DNA of 64,000 nucleotides from Flavobacteriales bacterium BRH_c54 (GTDB lineage Bacteria; Bacteroidota; Bacteroidia; Flavobacteriales_E; Vicingaceae): NCBI GenBank assembly GCA_000961845.1, contig LADZ01000016.1, positions 1 to 64,000 of the forward strand, read 5' to 3'. Shown piece by piece: positions 50,928 to 59,969 of this stretch (position 1 is its first letter; each line of letters starts with the position of its first letter). The notes under the pieces were generated by a model. It saw only the letters and a program-made list of their open reading frames with translations, ran no database searches and was not told where the DNA came from. The position numbers and the translations under genes were made by a program.

Positions 50928-52007
50928 TCAATAAAATTTTTCGTCTTTTGTAAGCTTGATGTCATTAACAAACTGCTTAATTTGTTGTTCATCTTCTTTT
51001 TTACACACCAATAGAATGTTATCTGCTTCAACCACTATGTAGTCTTTTAATCCTTGCAGTACCACTAGTTTGTCTTTAGGAACATTAATAATGTTCCCTT
51101 CAGATTCGTATAACATTACATTTTTTCCAACAACAGCATTTTCATGTTCATCATGTGGCAAATGGGTGTAAATAGAACCCCAAGTTCCTAAGTCTGACCA
51201 GCCAATATCAGCACTCATTACATATACATTTTTAGATTTCTCCATAATGCCGTAATCTATAGAAATGTTTTTGCATTGAGCATAAATAGACGTAATGGCT
51301 TTTATCTCTTCGGAAGTATTAAAAGCTGCTTTTTGTTCTTCAAAAAGTTGAGTTATAGTTGGTAAATGGCTTTCAAATGCTTTTTGAATACTTTTTAAAC
51401 TCCAAACAAACATGCCTGAATTCCAAGTAAAGTCCCCACTTTGAATAAACTCTTTTGCCAATTCTAAGTTTGGTTTTTCAGTAAATGTTTTTACTTTTTT
51501 TATTTCATTGTCTTCTTCTTCAATAAACTGAATATAGCCATAACCGGTATCAGGTCGGGTAGGAGTAATGCCCAAGGTTACTAAACAATCGTTGTTTTCG
51601 GCATAGTTTAGGGCAATGTTGGCTACTCGTAAAAACTCTTCTTCTTTAAGAATAAGATGATCGGCAGGAGCAACTAAAATAGTTGCATTTGGGTTTTGGG
51701 TAGCAATTTTATAATTGGCATAAGCAATGCAAGGAGCAGTATTTTTTCTGGAGGGCTCGCATAGTACTTGACTCTTGTCAATGCCTTTTAGTTGTTCTAA
51801 AACTAAGGCTTCATAACTGTCGTTGGTTACAATGTAAATGTTTTTTTCAGGACAAAGTTTTTTTAATCGGTTAAAGGTTTGTTGCAAAAGCGTTTCTCCA
51901 GTACCTAGTATGTCTAAAAATTGTTTTGGGCGAGCAGTTCTGCTCATAGGCCAAAATCGGCTTCCAATACCGCCAGCCATAATTACACAATAGTTGTTTT
52001 TGTTCAT
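50928..52007 (-). CDS. manC: Mannose-1-phosphate guanylyltransferase
   Basis: A 359-residue nucleotidyltransferase that makes GDP-mannose from mannose-1-phosphate and GTP, a precursor for surface polysaccharides and glycans. It has the N-terminal MAGGIGSRFWPMSRTARPKQFL signature split as the pyrophosphorylase loop, CEPSRKNTAPCIAYA, VAPADHLI, KVKTFTEKP with the catalytic Lys, GDFTWNSGMFVW and IGWSDLGTWGS. It is the single-domain form, lacking the C-terminal isomerase domain of bifunctional ManC/CpsB. The gene starts the manC-tatC-lptB-comEC unit. Confidence 0.95.
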   Translation of the reverse strand: MNKNNYCVIMAGGIGSRFWPMSRTARPKQFLDILGTGETLLQQTFNRLKKLCPEKNIYIVTNDSYEALVLEQLKGIDKSQVLCEPSRKNTAPCIAYANYKIATQNPNATILVAPADHLILKEEEFLRVANIALNYAENNDCLVTLGITPTRPDTGYGYIQFIEEEDNEIKKVKTFTEKPNLELAKEFIQSGDFTWNSGMFVWSLKSIQKAFESHLPTITQLFEEQKAAFNTSEEIKAITSIYAQCKNISIDYGIMEKSKNVYVMSADIGWSDLGTWGSIYTHLPHDEHENAVVGKNVMLYESEGNIINVPKDKLVVLQGLKDYIVVEADNILLVCKKEDEQQIKQFVNDIKLTKDEKFY

Positions 52008-52154
52008 TGAAAAATGAATTTAAGATGATTTTTAAAGCTGCTAAATTAGTAATTATTTGTATGCAATAGTTAGGTGCTTGAATGCAACTTTAGGCAAGAG
52101 GATAAATGGTGATGTTCGACATCATTTGGGATATATTTTATTAATTTTTTCCTT

Positions 52155-52285
52155 CAACGGTTCGCGTATATGACTTGTGGCGGATTTCGAAGAACGTTCC
52201 TTTCCACAGTGACCAAAATTAGCTAAAAGCACTAAGCTCTGTTTTACCACTTTACCCGCCATAAGTTATATACGCTGTTGGGCGT
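52155..52285 (-). repeat. attC-like imperfect palindrome behind a cassette-like gene
   Basis: The arms GCGTATATGACTTGTGGCGG (52164-52183) and its partner at 52256-52275 pair at 18 of 20 positions around a 72-base centre. The outer ends read CAACGG (52155-52160) on one side and GTTGGGC (52277-52283) on the other. Read on the minus strand, which is the strand of the gene beside it, the element starts with GCCCAAC and ends with CCGTTG. This fits the RYYYAAC ... GTT layout of integron attC sites, although the last core is degenerate. The element looks less A+T-rich than its surroundings. No integrase is in the window. Confidence 0.6.
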
Positions 52286-52292
52286 TTGTGCT

Positions 52293-52733
52293 TTATTTTT
52301 CTTTTTTCTGTCCTATATCAATGTAATACAAGTCATAGGTGTGTATTCCAAGAAAATTTCTTTTTTTCTCAATTTTAAACAGGTTCATTACTTCTTGTCC
52401 TGTTACGCGTATTTGTCCATGATTGGTCGTTATTTCAATTTCGTTAAATCCTAAGTCGTCATAGGTGATTGGTGTCGCAATACCCGAAGCTGTTACTATT
52501 GGCATTGCCTGGTTTTCGCCAAGTTTAATTGTTTTACAATTATTTAAAGTGTCCGTATGCTGTAGTTCAATTCCAGAATTGTCGTAGTTGACATAAGAAA
52601 GGTCATGACCACAGACTTTGATTTCTATTGGATTGTCTTTGTTATTACGAAGTTCACCAACGTAAATTGGGTCACATGCCGTCAATGTCCCGAGAACTAC
52701 TAATGTGGATAAATATCTTTTCATTTTTTGCAT
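52293..52733 (-). CDS. Cassette-borne small lipoprotein of unknown function
   Basis: About 146 residues, unknown to me. It is a lipoprotein: KRYLSTLVVLGTLTAC forms the signal and lipobox. The mature part is strand-rich with one Cys pair (KVCGHDLSY, DTLNNCKTI) and ends FLGIHTYDLYYIDIGQKKEK. The frame also allows a TTG at 52742 and an ATG at 52724. The ATG at 52733 directly follows the core site GTTGGGCGTC, and the one at 52724 is the more typical lipoprotein start. The Asp codons I checked (five) are all GAC, whereas neighbours favour GAT, which suggests transfer. It stands alone between a palindrome and a core site. Confidence 0.8.
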   Translation of the reverse strand: MQKMKRYLSTLVVLGTLTACDPIYVGELRNNKDNPIEIKVCGHDLSYVNYDNSGIELQHTDTLNNCKTIKLGENQAMPIVTASGIATPITYDDLGFNEIEITTNHGQIRVTGQEVMNLFKIEKKRNFLGIHTYDLYYIDIGQKKEK

Positions 52734-52734
52734 G

Positions 52735-52743
52735 ACGCCCAAC
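52735..52743 (-). repeat. Core site at the 5' end of the cassette-like gene
   Basis: ACGCCCAAC on the plus strand, GTTGGGCGT on the minus. It is an exact inverted copy of GTTGGGCGT at 52277-52285, so the pair brackets the lipoprotein gene. In integron cassettes the recombination point is between G and TT of GTTRRRY, just ahead of the gene, which is where this copy sits. Confidence 0.6.
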
Positions 52744-52748
52744 TTGTT

Positions 52749-52806
52749 TATATATGTAGTTTTATTACATATACATAATCAATTTTGGGTGTATATATGT
52801 AGTTTT
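52749..52806. repeat. Short direct repeat upstream of the cassette-like gene
   Basis: TATATATGTAGTTTT occurs at 52749-52763 and again at 52792-52806 (43-base offset). A third, weaker copy of the following bases (TAGTTTTTxxGTTGCTTA) appears near 52860. The 131-base gap 52744-52874 has no gene. Confidence 0.7.
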
Positions 52807-52874
52807 TGGTTGCTTATATTTTATCAAATGTATAAAAATAGCTTACAAAATCAGTAAAATAGTTTTTAAGTTGC

Positions 52875-53528
52875 TTACACAGAGATTTTACCATCTTTCA
52901 TTACTAACTTTCTATCCGCCATGTTGGCTAATTCTTCGTTGTGGGTTACAATTACAAAAGTTTGGTTGGTTTTAGCTCTTAAGTCAAAAAATAATTGATG
53001 TAACTCTTTAGCAGCAACAGAGTCTAAGTTTCCTGAAGGTTCATCTGCTAATACCACAGCGGGGCTATTAATTAAAGCTCTACAAACGGCCACTCGTTGT
53101 TGTTCTCCTCCGGAAAGTTCGGAGGGTTTGTGGTGTATTCTTGCTGTAAGCCCTAATAAATCAAGCAACTCAATGGCTTTTTTTTCAGCTTCAGCTTTTG
53201 GGGTGTGGTTAATAAATGCCGGAATGCAAACATTTTCTAAGGCTGTAAATTCAGGCAGTAAATGGTGAAATTGAAAAACAAAACCAATGTGTTTGTTTCT
53301 AAAGGTGGAAAGTTTTTTATCTGAAAGTACAGAGGTATTTTCATCGTTGATGATGATTTTTCCTTCATCAGCTCTATCTAAGGTTCCCATAAGGTGCAAT
53401 AAAGTGGACTTTCCTGCTCCCGAAGAACCCACAATAGAAACTATTTCTCCTTTTTTTATGGATAAATCTACCCCCTTAAGTACTTTAAGGTCGCCATAGC
53501 TTTTGTGCAAGTTTTCAATAACTATCAT
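52875..53528 (-). CDS. lolD: Lipoprotein-releasing ABC transporter ATPase LolD
   Basis: A 217-residue ABC ATPase of the LolD/MacB-like group, which powers release of outer-membrane lipoproteins from the inner membrane. Walker A is [40 protein letters not shown] is the LolD-type Q-loop region; the signature is [17 protein letters not shown]; Walker B is [13 protein letters not shown]; the H-loop is [11 protein letters not shown]. The permease partners LolC/E are not adjacent, so a general MacB-type efflux role cannot be excluded. It starts 9 bases after the outer-membrane barrel gene. Confidence 0.9.
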   Translation of the reverse strand: MIVIENLHKSYGDLKVLKGVDLSIKKGEIVSIVGSSGAGKSTLLHLMGTLDRADEGKIIINDENTSVLSDKKLSTFRNKHIGFVFQFHHLLPEFTALENVCIPAFINHTPKAEAEKKAIELLDLLGLTARIHHKPSELSGGEQQRVAVCRALINSPAVVLADEPSGNLDSVAAKELHQLFFDLRAKTNQTFVIVTHNEELANMADRKLVMKDGKISV

Positions 53529-53537
53529 CGCTTGTTT

Positions 53538-54302
53538 TTAGTAATAGTAAAATTCTTCTTGTGTTCTCTTATTTAGCCTGATAATCCAACCCACTCTAAA
53601 TCCATAAAGAAAATCGGAGTTAACTTTATTATCGGGCATGCCTGTATCATAGTTGAATTTTCTTAAACTTTTTGTCCACCCTTGAGTAAGATCCACTCCT
53701 CCGAAAAAGTTGATAAGTCTGTTTTTACTAAGGTACATATAACCGGCAAAAGCATTTACAGCATATCCAAAAGAAAAACGGTCGTAGCCTTTTTTATGTT
53801 CATCAGTTAGACTGTGAATTGTTCCTTGGTACTTAATACTTATTTTATGCTGAAGTGTTCCAATTCCTCCGTACACAAGAAAACCTGAATTCTTATTAGG
53901 AGCTAACACATTAAACAATCTTCCACCCACCAGAAAAAATGAAGAACCACGTTGATCAAAAAAAACCTCTGTAGGTTTTCCTTCTGAATTGATTATCATG
54001 CCATCGCTATCTTTAAGTTGGTCGAGAATATTGTTTTGTCTAACAGTGGCTCCCCATAAGAAATTACCTTTAATGCCATAATACCAATTTTTCTTGGTTT
54101 TAACCGCAAAGCTACCACCTACATTGTTGTTGGTGCCAAAACGGTCTGCCATATCAGCACCAGTTAGTTGAACAGCATAAGAAGCTTTAAACAAAGGAAT
54201 GGTATAAGCAGAATCTGAAACTACAGGTTTTTCGAAAGCCTGCGACCAAAGTAAATTGGACATAAAAAAAACAAGATTGAGGATAAGTAATTTTAGTTTC
54301 AT
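53538..54302 (-). CDS. Outer-membrane beta-barrel protein of unknown function
   Basis: A 254-residue exported protein (signal peptide ending NLLWSQ). It is rich in alternating aromatic/polar strands and glycine (GGSFAVKTKKNWYYGIKGNFLWGA, SSFFLVGGRLFNVLAP, SGFLVYGGIGTLQHKISIKY, FSFGYAVNAFAGYMYL, DFLYGFRVGWIIRL), as expected of a small outer-membrane barrel of 8-10 strands. I do not recognise the family. It is followed 9 bases later by lolD, so the two are probably co-transcribed. Confidence 0.85.
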   Translation of the reverse strand: MKLKLLILNLVFFMSNLLWSQAFEKPVVSDSAYTIPLFKASYAVQLTGADMADRFGTNNNVGGSFAVKTKKNWYYGIKGNFLWGATVRQNNILDQLKDSDGMIINSEGKPTEVFFDQRGSSFFLVGGRLFNVLAPNKNSGFLVYGGIGTLQHKISIKYQGTIHSLTDEHKKGYDRFSFGYAVNAFAGYMYLSKNRLINFFGGVDLTQGWTKSLRKFNYDTGMPDNKVNSDFLYGFRVGWIIRLNKRTQEEFYYY

Positions 54303-54350
54303 TAATACAGAATTTGGTAGTGCAAATTAAAGCAATTTAAAACAAATTAA

Positions 54351-54383
54351 AATAAAAAGAGGCTGCCCTGTGGGACAACCTCT
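54351..54383 (-). terminator. Terminator after the S8 protease gene
   Basis: The transcript folds an 11-base-pair stem (54383-54373 with 54368-54358) with two G-U pairs and a tight loop. It is followed on the minus strand by TTTTTATTTTAA, 25 bases after the stop codon at 54408. Confidence 0.7.
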
Positions 54384-54407
54384 TCCTATAACGAATGTTA
54401 ACTAATT

Positions 54408-57400
54408 TTATTTTAAGAATTTGCTGTTGAATTTCGCATCATTGTTATAGATATTGATGAAATAAATTCCTTTAGCATTTTCATTAAAAGGAACTGTAAT
54501 AATTCCTTCATTGTTATTGATGTTTAATTTAGTTGAAACTATAACTTGTCCTAATGAATTTAAGATATTTAAGTTGTAAGTTCCTTGAGCAATATTCTCA
54601 TAAGAAATGTTGATGTTGTTATTGATATTATCAAAATAAGCAACCATTGATTTTCCATTGTTTAAATCATCAATACTATTACAAACATCCACTACAATAG
54701 AACCATTATGTATATCTGTTCCACATGAGTTAGAAATTACCACAGCAAAATTATGCGTTCCTGCAACACCAAAACTTACTAATGGATTAGCTATTGTTGA
54801 TGACCCCATAGATGGACTTCCTTGAGGGAATGACCAGTTGTAAGAAGTAGCACCTACTGAACTCGAAGCATCAAACTGAACATTCATGTTTTCACAAATA
54901 TTACTGTTTGGAGTAAAAGTAACTACAGCAGATGGTGCTTGGTTTACAGTAATGGTTATTTGGTCAGTATTAGAACAACTTCCTGTAGTACCTGTAACGG
55001 TATAAGTTGTAGTAGCAGTAGGAGTAAAAGCAACTCCATCAGTTACTCCATTATCCCAAGTATAAGAAGAGGCATTACCACTTCCTGTTAAAGTAACAGA
55101 TTGACCTGCACAAATAGAAGTAGAGGTAGCAGTAGCTGTCACAGTTGGAGCAGGGGTTACAGTAATGGTTATCTGATCTGTGTTAGAACAACCTCCTGTA
55201 GTACCTGTAACGGTATAAGTTGTAGTAGCGGTAGGAGTAAAGGCAACACCATTAGTTACACCATTATCCCAAGTGTAAGCAGAAGCATTGCCACTTCCTG
55301 TTAAAGTAACAGATTGACCTGCACAAATAGAAGTAGAGGTAGCATTAGCAACTACAGTAGGAGCAGGATTTACAGTAATGGTTATTTGATCTGTATTAGA
55401 ACAACTTCCTGTAGTACCTGTAACGGTATAAGTAGTAGTAGTTGAAGGAGTGAAAGCAACTCCATTAGTTACCCCGTTATCCCAAGTATAAGAAGAAGCA
55501 TTACCACTTCCTGTTAAAGTAACAGATTGACCTGCACAAATAGAAGTAGAGGTAGCATTAGCTGTTACAGTTGGAGCCGGATTAACAGTAACGGTTACTT
55601 GAGCTGTATTTTGACAACTGTTAGTACCTGTTCCGGTTACAGTGTAAGTTGTGGTAGTTGAAGGAGTAAAAGCAACACCATTAGTTACACCATTATCCCA
55701 AGAGTAAGAAGATGCACCACCTCCTGTTAAAGTTACAGGGGCGCCAGCACAAATAGTTGTTGCTGTAGCATTCGCAGTAACTGTAGGAAGCGCTTCAATG
55801 GTAACTGTTCCATTGTATGTGTCAGTACCACAAGCACTTGTTATTTGTAATGAGTAGTTGTGTGTTCCGGCAGCTCCAAAACTAACTGTTTCAAAAGGAT
55901 TGGTGGATGAACTCATAGATGGACTTCCTTGAGGGAATGACCAACTGTATGTTGAGGCATTGGTTGAACTTGTTCCATCAAATACTACGTTTGTTCCTTG
56001 ACAAATAGTAGTTGATGGCGTTACAGTTACATTAGCAACAGTTGGTAAGTTCATTACATAGATAGTTACAAATCCATTACCAGAACAACCTCCTGTAGTT
56101 CCTGCAACATTATAAGTTGTAGTAGATGTTGGAGAAACAGTAATTGCGTTGGTTGTTTGTCCACCCGGAGACCACAAATAGCTTGTTGCACCAGATGCAG
56201 TTAGTGTTACAGAAGTTCCTGAGCAAATGGTATCAGCTGTTGTAGCTATACTAACATTTGGAGATGGATTAACGGTTATGGTTACAGAATCAATTCTATA
56301 TCTGCTACATCCTCCACCAACAACTTCTAAATAAGTAGTATATGTTCCGGCAGAGCTATACAATACACTATCAATTACATTGTTTGAATTAGCAGGGTTC
56401 ATTCCCGGGAAAGACCATAATAATGTATCTTGACCTGTAGAACCTGTAGCATCATATTGCACCACTTCTCCTTCACATATAGTAGTTGGAGTAGCAGTTA
56501 AAGAAATAGCAGTGGTGTCATTAGTTAACCAAGGGAAGAAATAATGAGTTACACTTAATCCCCAGCCACCTGTACCATTATAAGCATTCCATGTATTGTC
56601 ATTCCATTGCTCCCAAGCAGTATTTGGGGTAGATTGTGCATCTGCATTAGTCACAACGGCAATGGTGTCACCTACTGCCATGTTTAAGTTAGCAAAACGT
56701 ACTCCTACAAACACTTCTCCCGAAGCAGGAAGAGGAACAGCATTGTCAAACTCAATGAAAGGAATACCGGGAGTATTTGCTATAACATAAGACATAGGCA
56801 ATGTTTTTGTACCTAATAAAGCACCAACTGTTCCTCCTGTTCCATCATATACATTTACATCAATAGTCTTAGTTGGTGTATTGGTAGAAGCTCTTGCAAA
56901 CCATATATAAGTACCTATCAAATAATTGAAACCACTTGTTTGAGTAGCATTATAATAATTTAACTTAGCTCTATCGCCATAGCTGTTTGTTCCTGCAACA
57001 TATCCATTTCCTGCACCTGCACTATATAATGTTGGTGTCCATCCAAAATGAAAAGGACTACCGGTAGTATCCATATCTATAATTTCGCATGTTCCCGGTT
57101 GAACAACATTGATGTAATTGGTTTTGGTTTCAGTATCATTACCATTAGTGTTAGTAACTGTTAAAGAAACTTCATACAAACCAATATTGTTATAAGTAAC
57201 CGTATGTGGACCTTGAGTATTTGCTGTAGCTGGTACAACACCCCCTAAGCTCTGATTGTCAAAATTCCATGACCAAGTGGTAGGAGCAAATGTTGACTGA
57301 TCTGTAAAAGTAACAGAACTACCTGCATAAACAGTAGTTACATTGGCTGTAAATTCAGCAACAGGAGGATTACTTAAGCTGGCAGAAACACATTGTAAAG

Positions 57401-58751
57401 CTTGAAAAGCATTTATTCTCCCTGCTCCAAGTCGTCCAATATATCCTGGGTTGGCACCATCAATATTATCAGCAGAAGAATACATACAATTAATTAATGC
57501 TGTATTTGGCATAGTTGGGTTTAAAGATTTCATTAAACCTAAAAGTCCTGAAACCATTGGAGAAGCCATAGAAGTACCACTCATATAAGAGTAGCTATTG
57601 TTTGGTATAGTACTCGCAATATTACTACCCGGTGCGGTAATATCAACAGAATTCCCATAGTTAGAAAAACTTGACTTAACATCACCTGTTGTAGAAGAAG
57701 CTACAGAAATTACATTATTATAATTAGAAGGATAATGAGGGGTATTGTCATTATTTACATTGTCATTTCCTGCTGCAGCAACAACTATAGAACCATTGTT
57801 CCAAGCAAAATTAACTATATTTTGACCAGTAGTTGAGTAGCCTGTTCCTCCCCAAGAGCAATTAATAACATCAGCACCATTAACTGCAGCGTAATAAATT
57901 CCATCATATCCATTAGTTACTGAATTAGATCCGGCATTGTTTCTAGTGGCTTTAACAGCCATAATGCTAATACCAAACCCAATAGAAGAAACTCCAATAG
58001 TATTATCTGTTTCTGCACCTGTAGTTCCTGCAACGTGTGTTCCATGACTAAAAGCAGTAGTTGGTGGGTTTGGGTTATTATCATTATCACCAACATCATA
58101 ACCATTTACATCATCCACATATCCATTATTATCATCATCAATACTGTTATTAGGTATTTCTCCCGTGTTAGTCCATATTTGATTAGTTAAATCTGGGTGA
58201 GTAATTTGTACTGCATTATCTACCGTAGCTACAACTATGTTGGCATTACCTGTACTAATATTCCAAGCTTGTTCTGCTTGAATTTGAAATAAGCCCCACA
58301 TATTAGTAGTGTTGTGATATTGGTCGTTTGGAGTATAAGAAGTTTTATATAAAGGTACTTTTTCAGCATAATCAACAGCACCAGAAGCTTCTAATTCATT
58401 AATAAAAGTTTCTACGTTTTCTATATCATCAAATTCAATTAAATAAGTGTTTAACAAATCCTGAGAGGAATATGCTTTTGGAAATGGTCTTGAAAGTTTT
58501 TTAATGGTATGATTTACAAAAACATTTCTTAAAAAAGGCATAGATGATAATTTAATGTTTTCATCATTAAATGCTTCAATATTACCACTCTTAGAAGCTT
58601 GTTTTACAATAAAATTTTCTTCAGAATTTTTTATTTTAAACCAAATTTTACCGTCTTGATAATCTTCATAAACTTTTTGAGAATATCCGATACTTACAGT
58701 AAATGCTAACAGAAGTGTTAAAATACTTTTAAATAATAAATTTGTTTTCAT
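54408..58751 (-). CDS. Secreted subtilisin-like (S8) protease with Ig-like repeats and T9SS signal
   Basis: A 1447-residue exported serine protease. Signal peptide (1-24); propeptide; catalytic domain about 155-455 with Asp178 (IVVATVDNAVQITHPDL), His236 (FSHGTHVAGT), oxyanion Asn329 (VVAAAGND) and Ser394 (MSGTSMASPMVSG). The Asp motif is DNA rather than the usual D-S/T-G. Then come a PKD domain (TWSWNFDNQSLGG), a domain carrying a YIWFARASTNTPTKTI stretch, further PKD/Ig domains, four near-identical Ig-like repeats of about 71 residues (ICAGQSVTLTGSGNASSYTW), a last PKD, and a type A T9SS sorting domain (GIYFINIYNNDAKFNSKFLK). It should act outside the cell on proteins. Confidence 0.95.
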   Translation of the reverse strand: MKTNLLFKSILTLLLAFTVSIGYSQKVYEDYQDGKIWFKIKNSEENFIVKQASKSGNIEAFNDENIKLSSMPFLRNVFVNHTIKKLSRPFPKAYSSQDLLNTYLIEFDDIENVETFINELEASGAVDYAEKVPLYKTSYTPNDQYHNTTNMWGLFQIQAEQAWNISTGNANIVVATVDNAVQITHPDLTNQIWTNTGEIPNNSIDDDNNGYVDDVNGYDVGDNDNNPNPPTTAFSHGTHVAGTTGAETDNTIGVSSIGFGISIMAVKATRNNAGSNSVTNGYDGIYYAAVNGADVINCSWGGTGYSTTGQNIVNFAWNNGSIVVAAAGNDNVNNDNTPHYPSNYNNVISVASSTTGDVKSSFSNYGNSVDITAPGSNIASTIPNNSYSYMSGTSMASPMVSGLLGLMKSLNPTMPNTALINCMYSSADNIDGANPGYIGRLGAGRINAFQALQCVSASLSNPPVAEFTANVTTVYAGSSVTFTDQSTFAPTTWSWNFDNQSLGGVVPATANTQGPHTVTYNNIGLYEVSLTVTNTNGNDTETKTNYINVVQPGTCEIIDMDTTGSPFHFGWTPTLYSAGAGNGYVAGTNSYGDRAKLNYYNATQTSGFNYLIGTYIWFARASTNTPTKTIDVNVYDGTGGTVGALLGTKTLPMSYVIANTPGIPFIEFDNAVPLPASGEVFVGVRFANLNMAVGDTIAVVTNADAQSTPNTAWEQWNDNTWNAYNGTGGWGLSVTHYFFPWLTNDTTAISLTATPTTICEGEVVQYDATGSTGQDTLLWSFPGMNPANSNNVIDSVLYSSAGTYTTYLEVVGGGCSRYRIDSVTITVNPSPNVSIATTADTICSGTSVTLTASGATSYLWSPGGQTTNAITVSPTSTTTYNVAGTTGGCSGNGFVTIYVMNLPTVANVTVTPSTTICQGTNVVFDGTSSTNASTYSWSFPQGSPSMSSSTNPFETVSFGAAGTHNYSLQITSACGTDTYNGTVTIEALPTVTANATATTICAGAPVTLTGGGASSYSWDNGVTNGVAFTPSTTTTYTVTGTGTNSCQNTAQVTVTVNPAPTVTANATSTSICAGQSVTLTGSGNASSYTWDNGVTNGVAFTPSTTTTYTVTGTTGSCSNTDQITITVNPAPTVVANATSTSICAGQSVTLTGSGNASAYTWDNGVTNGVAFTPTATTTYTVTGTTGGCSNTDQITITVTPAPTVTATATSTSICAGQSVTLTGSGNASSYTWDNGVTDGVAFTPTATTTYTVTGTTGSCSNTDQITITVNQAPSAVVTFTPNSNICENMNVQFDASSSVGATSYNWSFPQGSPSMGSSTIANPLVSFGVAGTHNFAVVISNSCGTDIHNGSIVVDVCNSIDDLNNGKSMVAYFDNINNNINISYENIAQGTYNLNILNSLGQVIVSTKLNINNNEGIITVPFNENAKGIYFINIYNNDAKFNSKFLK
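54943..55790. repeat. Four tandem 213-base repeats inside the S8 protease gene
   Basis: Four consecutive units begin near 54943, 55155, 55368 and 55580, each starting with a version of TTACAGTAATGGTTATTTG. The first three share long identical stretches such as GTAACAGATTGACCTGCACA; the fourth is more diverged. They encode the Ig-like modules. The DNA identity suggests recent duplication and possible copy-number change. Confidence 0.85.
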
Positions 58752-58904
58752 AGTAATTAATTTTGATTAAAAATTTCGACCTAAAAGTAAGTATTTTTTG
58801 CGGAAAATACTTAGTCCTATGGTCAATTGACTTATCAACAATTGTTAATAAAACAAGCTCAATACTAATGTTTTAAAAGAGGAAGAAATGGAAGTAAATT
58901 GATG

Positions 58905-59969
58905 TTACGGAAGAAACAAAATGTATCCGGAATTAATGCCTGACTGAAATTGATGGGAAAGTTGTTGGTTGTTTTTGTAAACAGAAATAGTACTATTTTG
59001 CACAAAATCTTTTGCATCAGCAACATAAATTTCTTGAGTAGTTGGGTGTATACCTAAGCTATAAAAAACCTCCCCATTATTGGAAACCCAATTTGATGTT
59101 GGTAAGGATGTATCATTAATATTCATTTTAAAAATATGATTATTAATGAAGTATAAATTTTCTTTTGAGTTATCAATTATTAAATCTGACGGAGAGTGAT
59201 TAATATTGCCAAATACCAAAGTTTGTTCAATAGTTCTTAAGGTTGGATTAAACTTTATTAATTGAGCATTAGCTTCATTAAAACCACCGTCACACATTAT
59301 CCAAATGTTATTATTTTTATCTAATACTAAGCTATTTGGTTGAATTCCTACCGAAATATTATCAATAATTTGATGATTAGTTGTATTAATGAGTATTAAT
59401 TTGTTGTTACTCATGTCACAAACATAAGCAGTATCGTTATAAATAAGCATTTCTTCTGTCCAATTAGAGTTAGTTGTAATACTTCCAGAAATGGTGTTGT
59501 TTATTAAGTTTACGATGTTAATTTTATTGGAAAAGAGATTGCTTACATAAGCTGTTGATGAATTTATAGGTAGAAAATACCTGGGAGAATCAAAACCTGT
59601 AATGGTAGCTATTGAAGTAAAATCAGCTTTATCAATAATTTCAATTTTATTGGAATTATTCACTACTACCACTATTTTTTCATTGAAATAATAAGCAGAT
59701 TGGGCTACATCGCCTAAAGGATAATTATTGACTTGTTGAAAAATACCGTGATGTATATTTCTGTTTGTGGAGTTGTATAGTGTTAAAGTTGCGTTTCCAA
59801 AACCAAAATTCCCTTCATTAATAATAATAACATCATTTTGAATAGAAGGGGAAATGGCGTTTTCCTCACAGTTTTTACATTGCGGACCAAATTCTTCTTT
59901 TTTACAAGAAGAAAAAGTTAACAGGAATAATGCTAAGCCAACAAGGATATTTGAGGTGAAATTGTTCAT
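58905..59969 (-). CDS. Beta-propeller lipoprotein, BtuG-like candidate
   Basis: A 354-residue lipoprotein (lipobox FLLTFSSC) whose body is a YncE/DUF5074-type propeller: NDVIIINEGNFGFGNATLTLYN, repeated blades such as EIIDKADFTSIATITGFDSP, KINIVNLINNTISGSI, LILINTTNHQIIDNISVG and YVADAKDFVQNSTISVY. Its ATG overlaps the stop of the TonB receptor gene (ATGA), so the two are coupled. In gut Bacteroides a surface propeller lipoprotein, BtuG, sits on the BtuB receptor and binds vitamin B12 tightly. The pairing here suggests the same role, by analogy only. Confidence 0.85.
   Translation of the reverse strand: MNNFTSNILVGLALFLLTFSSCKKEEFGPQCKNCEENAISPSIQNDVIIINEGNFGFGNATLTLYNSTNRNIHHGIFQQVNNYPLGDVAQSAYYFNEKIVVVVNNSNKIEIIDKADFTSIATITGFDSPRYFLPINSSTAYVSNLFSNKINIVNLINNTISGSITTNSNWTEEMLIYNDTAYVCDMSNNKLILINTTNHQIIDNISVGIQPNSLVLDKNNNIWIMCDGGFNEANAQLIKFNPTLRTIEQTLVFGNINHSPSDLIIDNSKENLYFINNHIFKMNINDTSLPTSNWVSNNGEVFYSLGIHPTTQEIYVADAKDFVQNSTISVYKNNQQLSHQFQSGINSGYILFLP

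Noticed and set aside
54943-55790. Regular tandem repeats that might look like a CRISPR array
   Set aside because: The units are about 213 bases, lie in frame within a protease gene and encode Ig-like domains; there are no short repeats with unique spacers and no cas genes.
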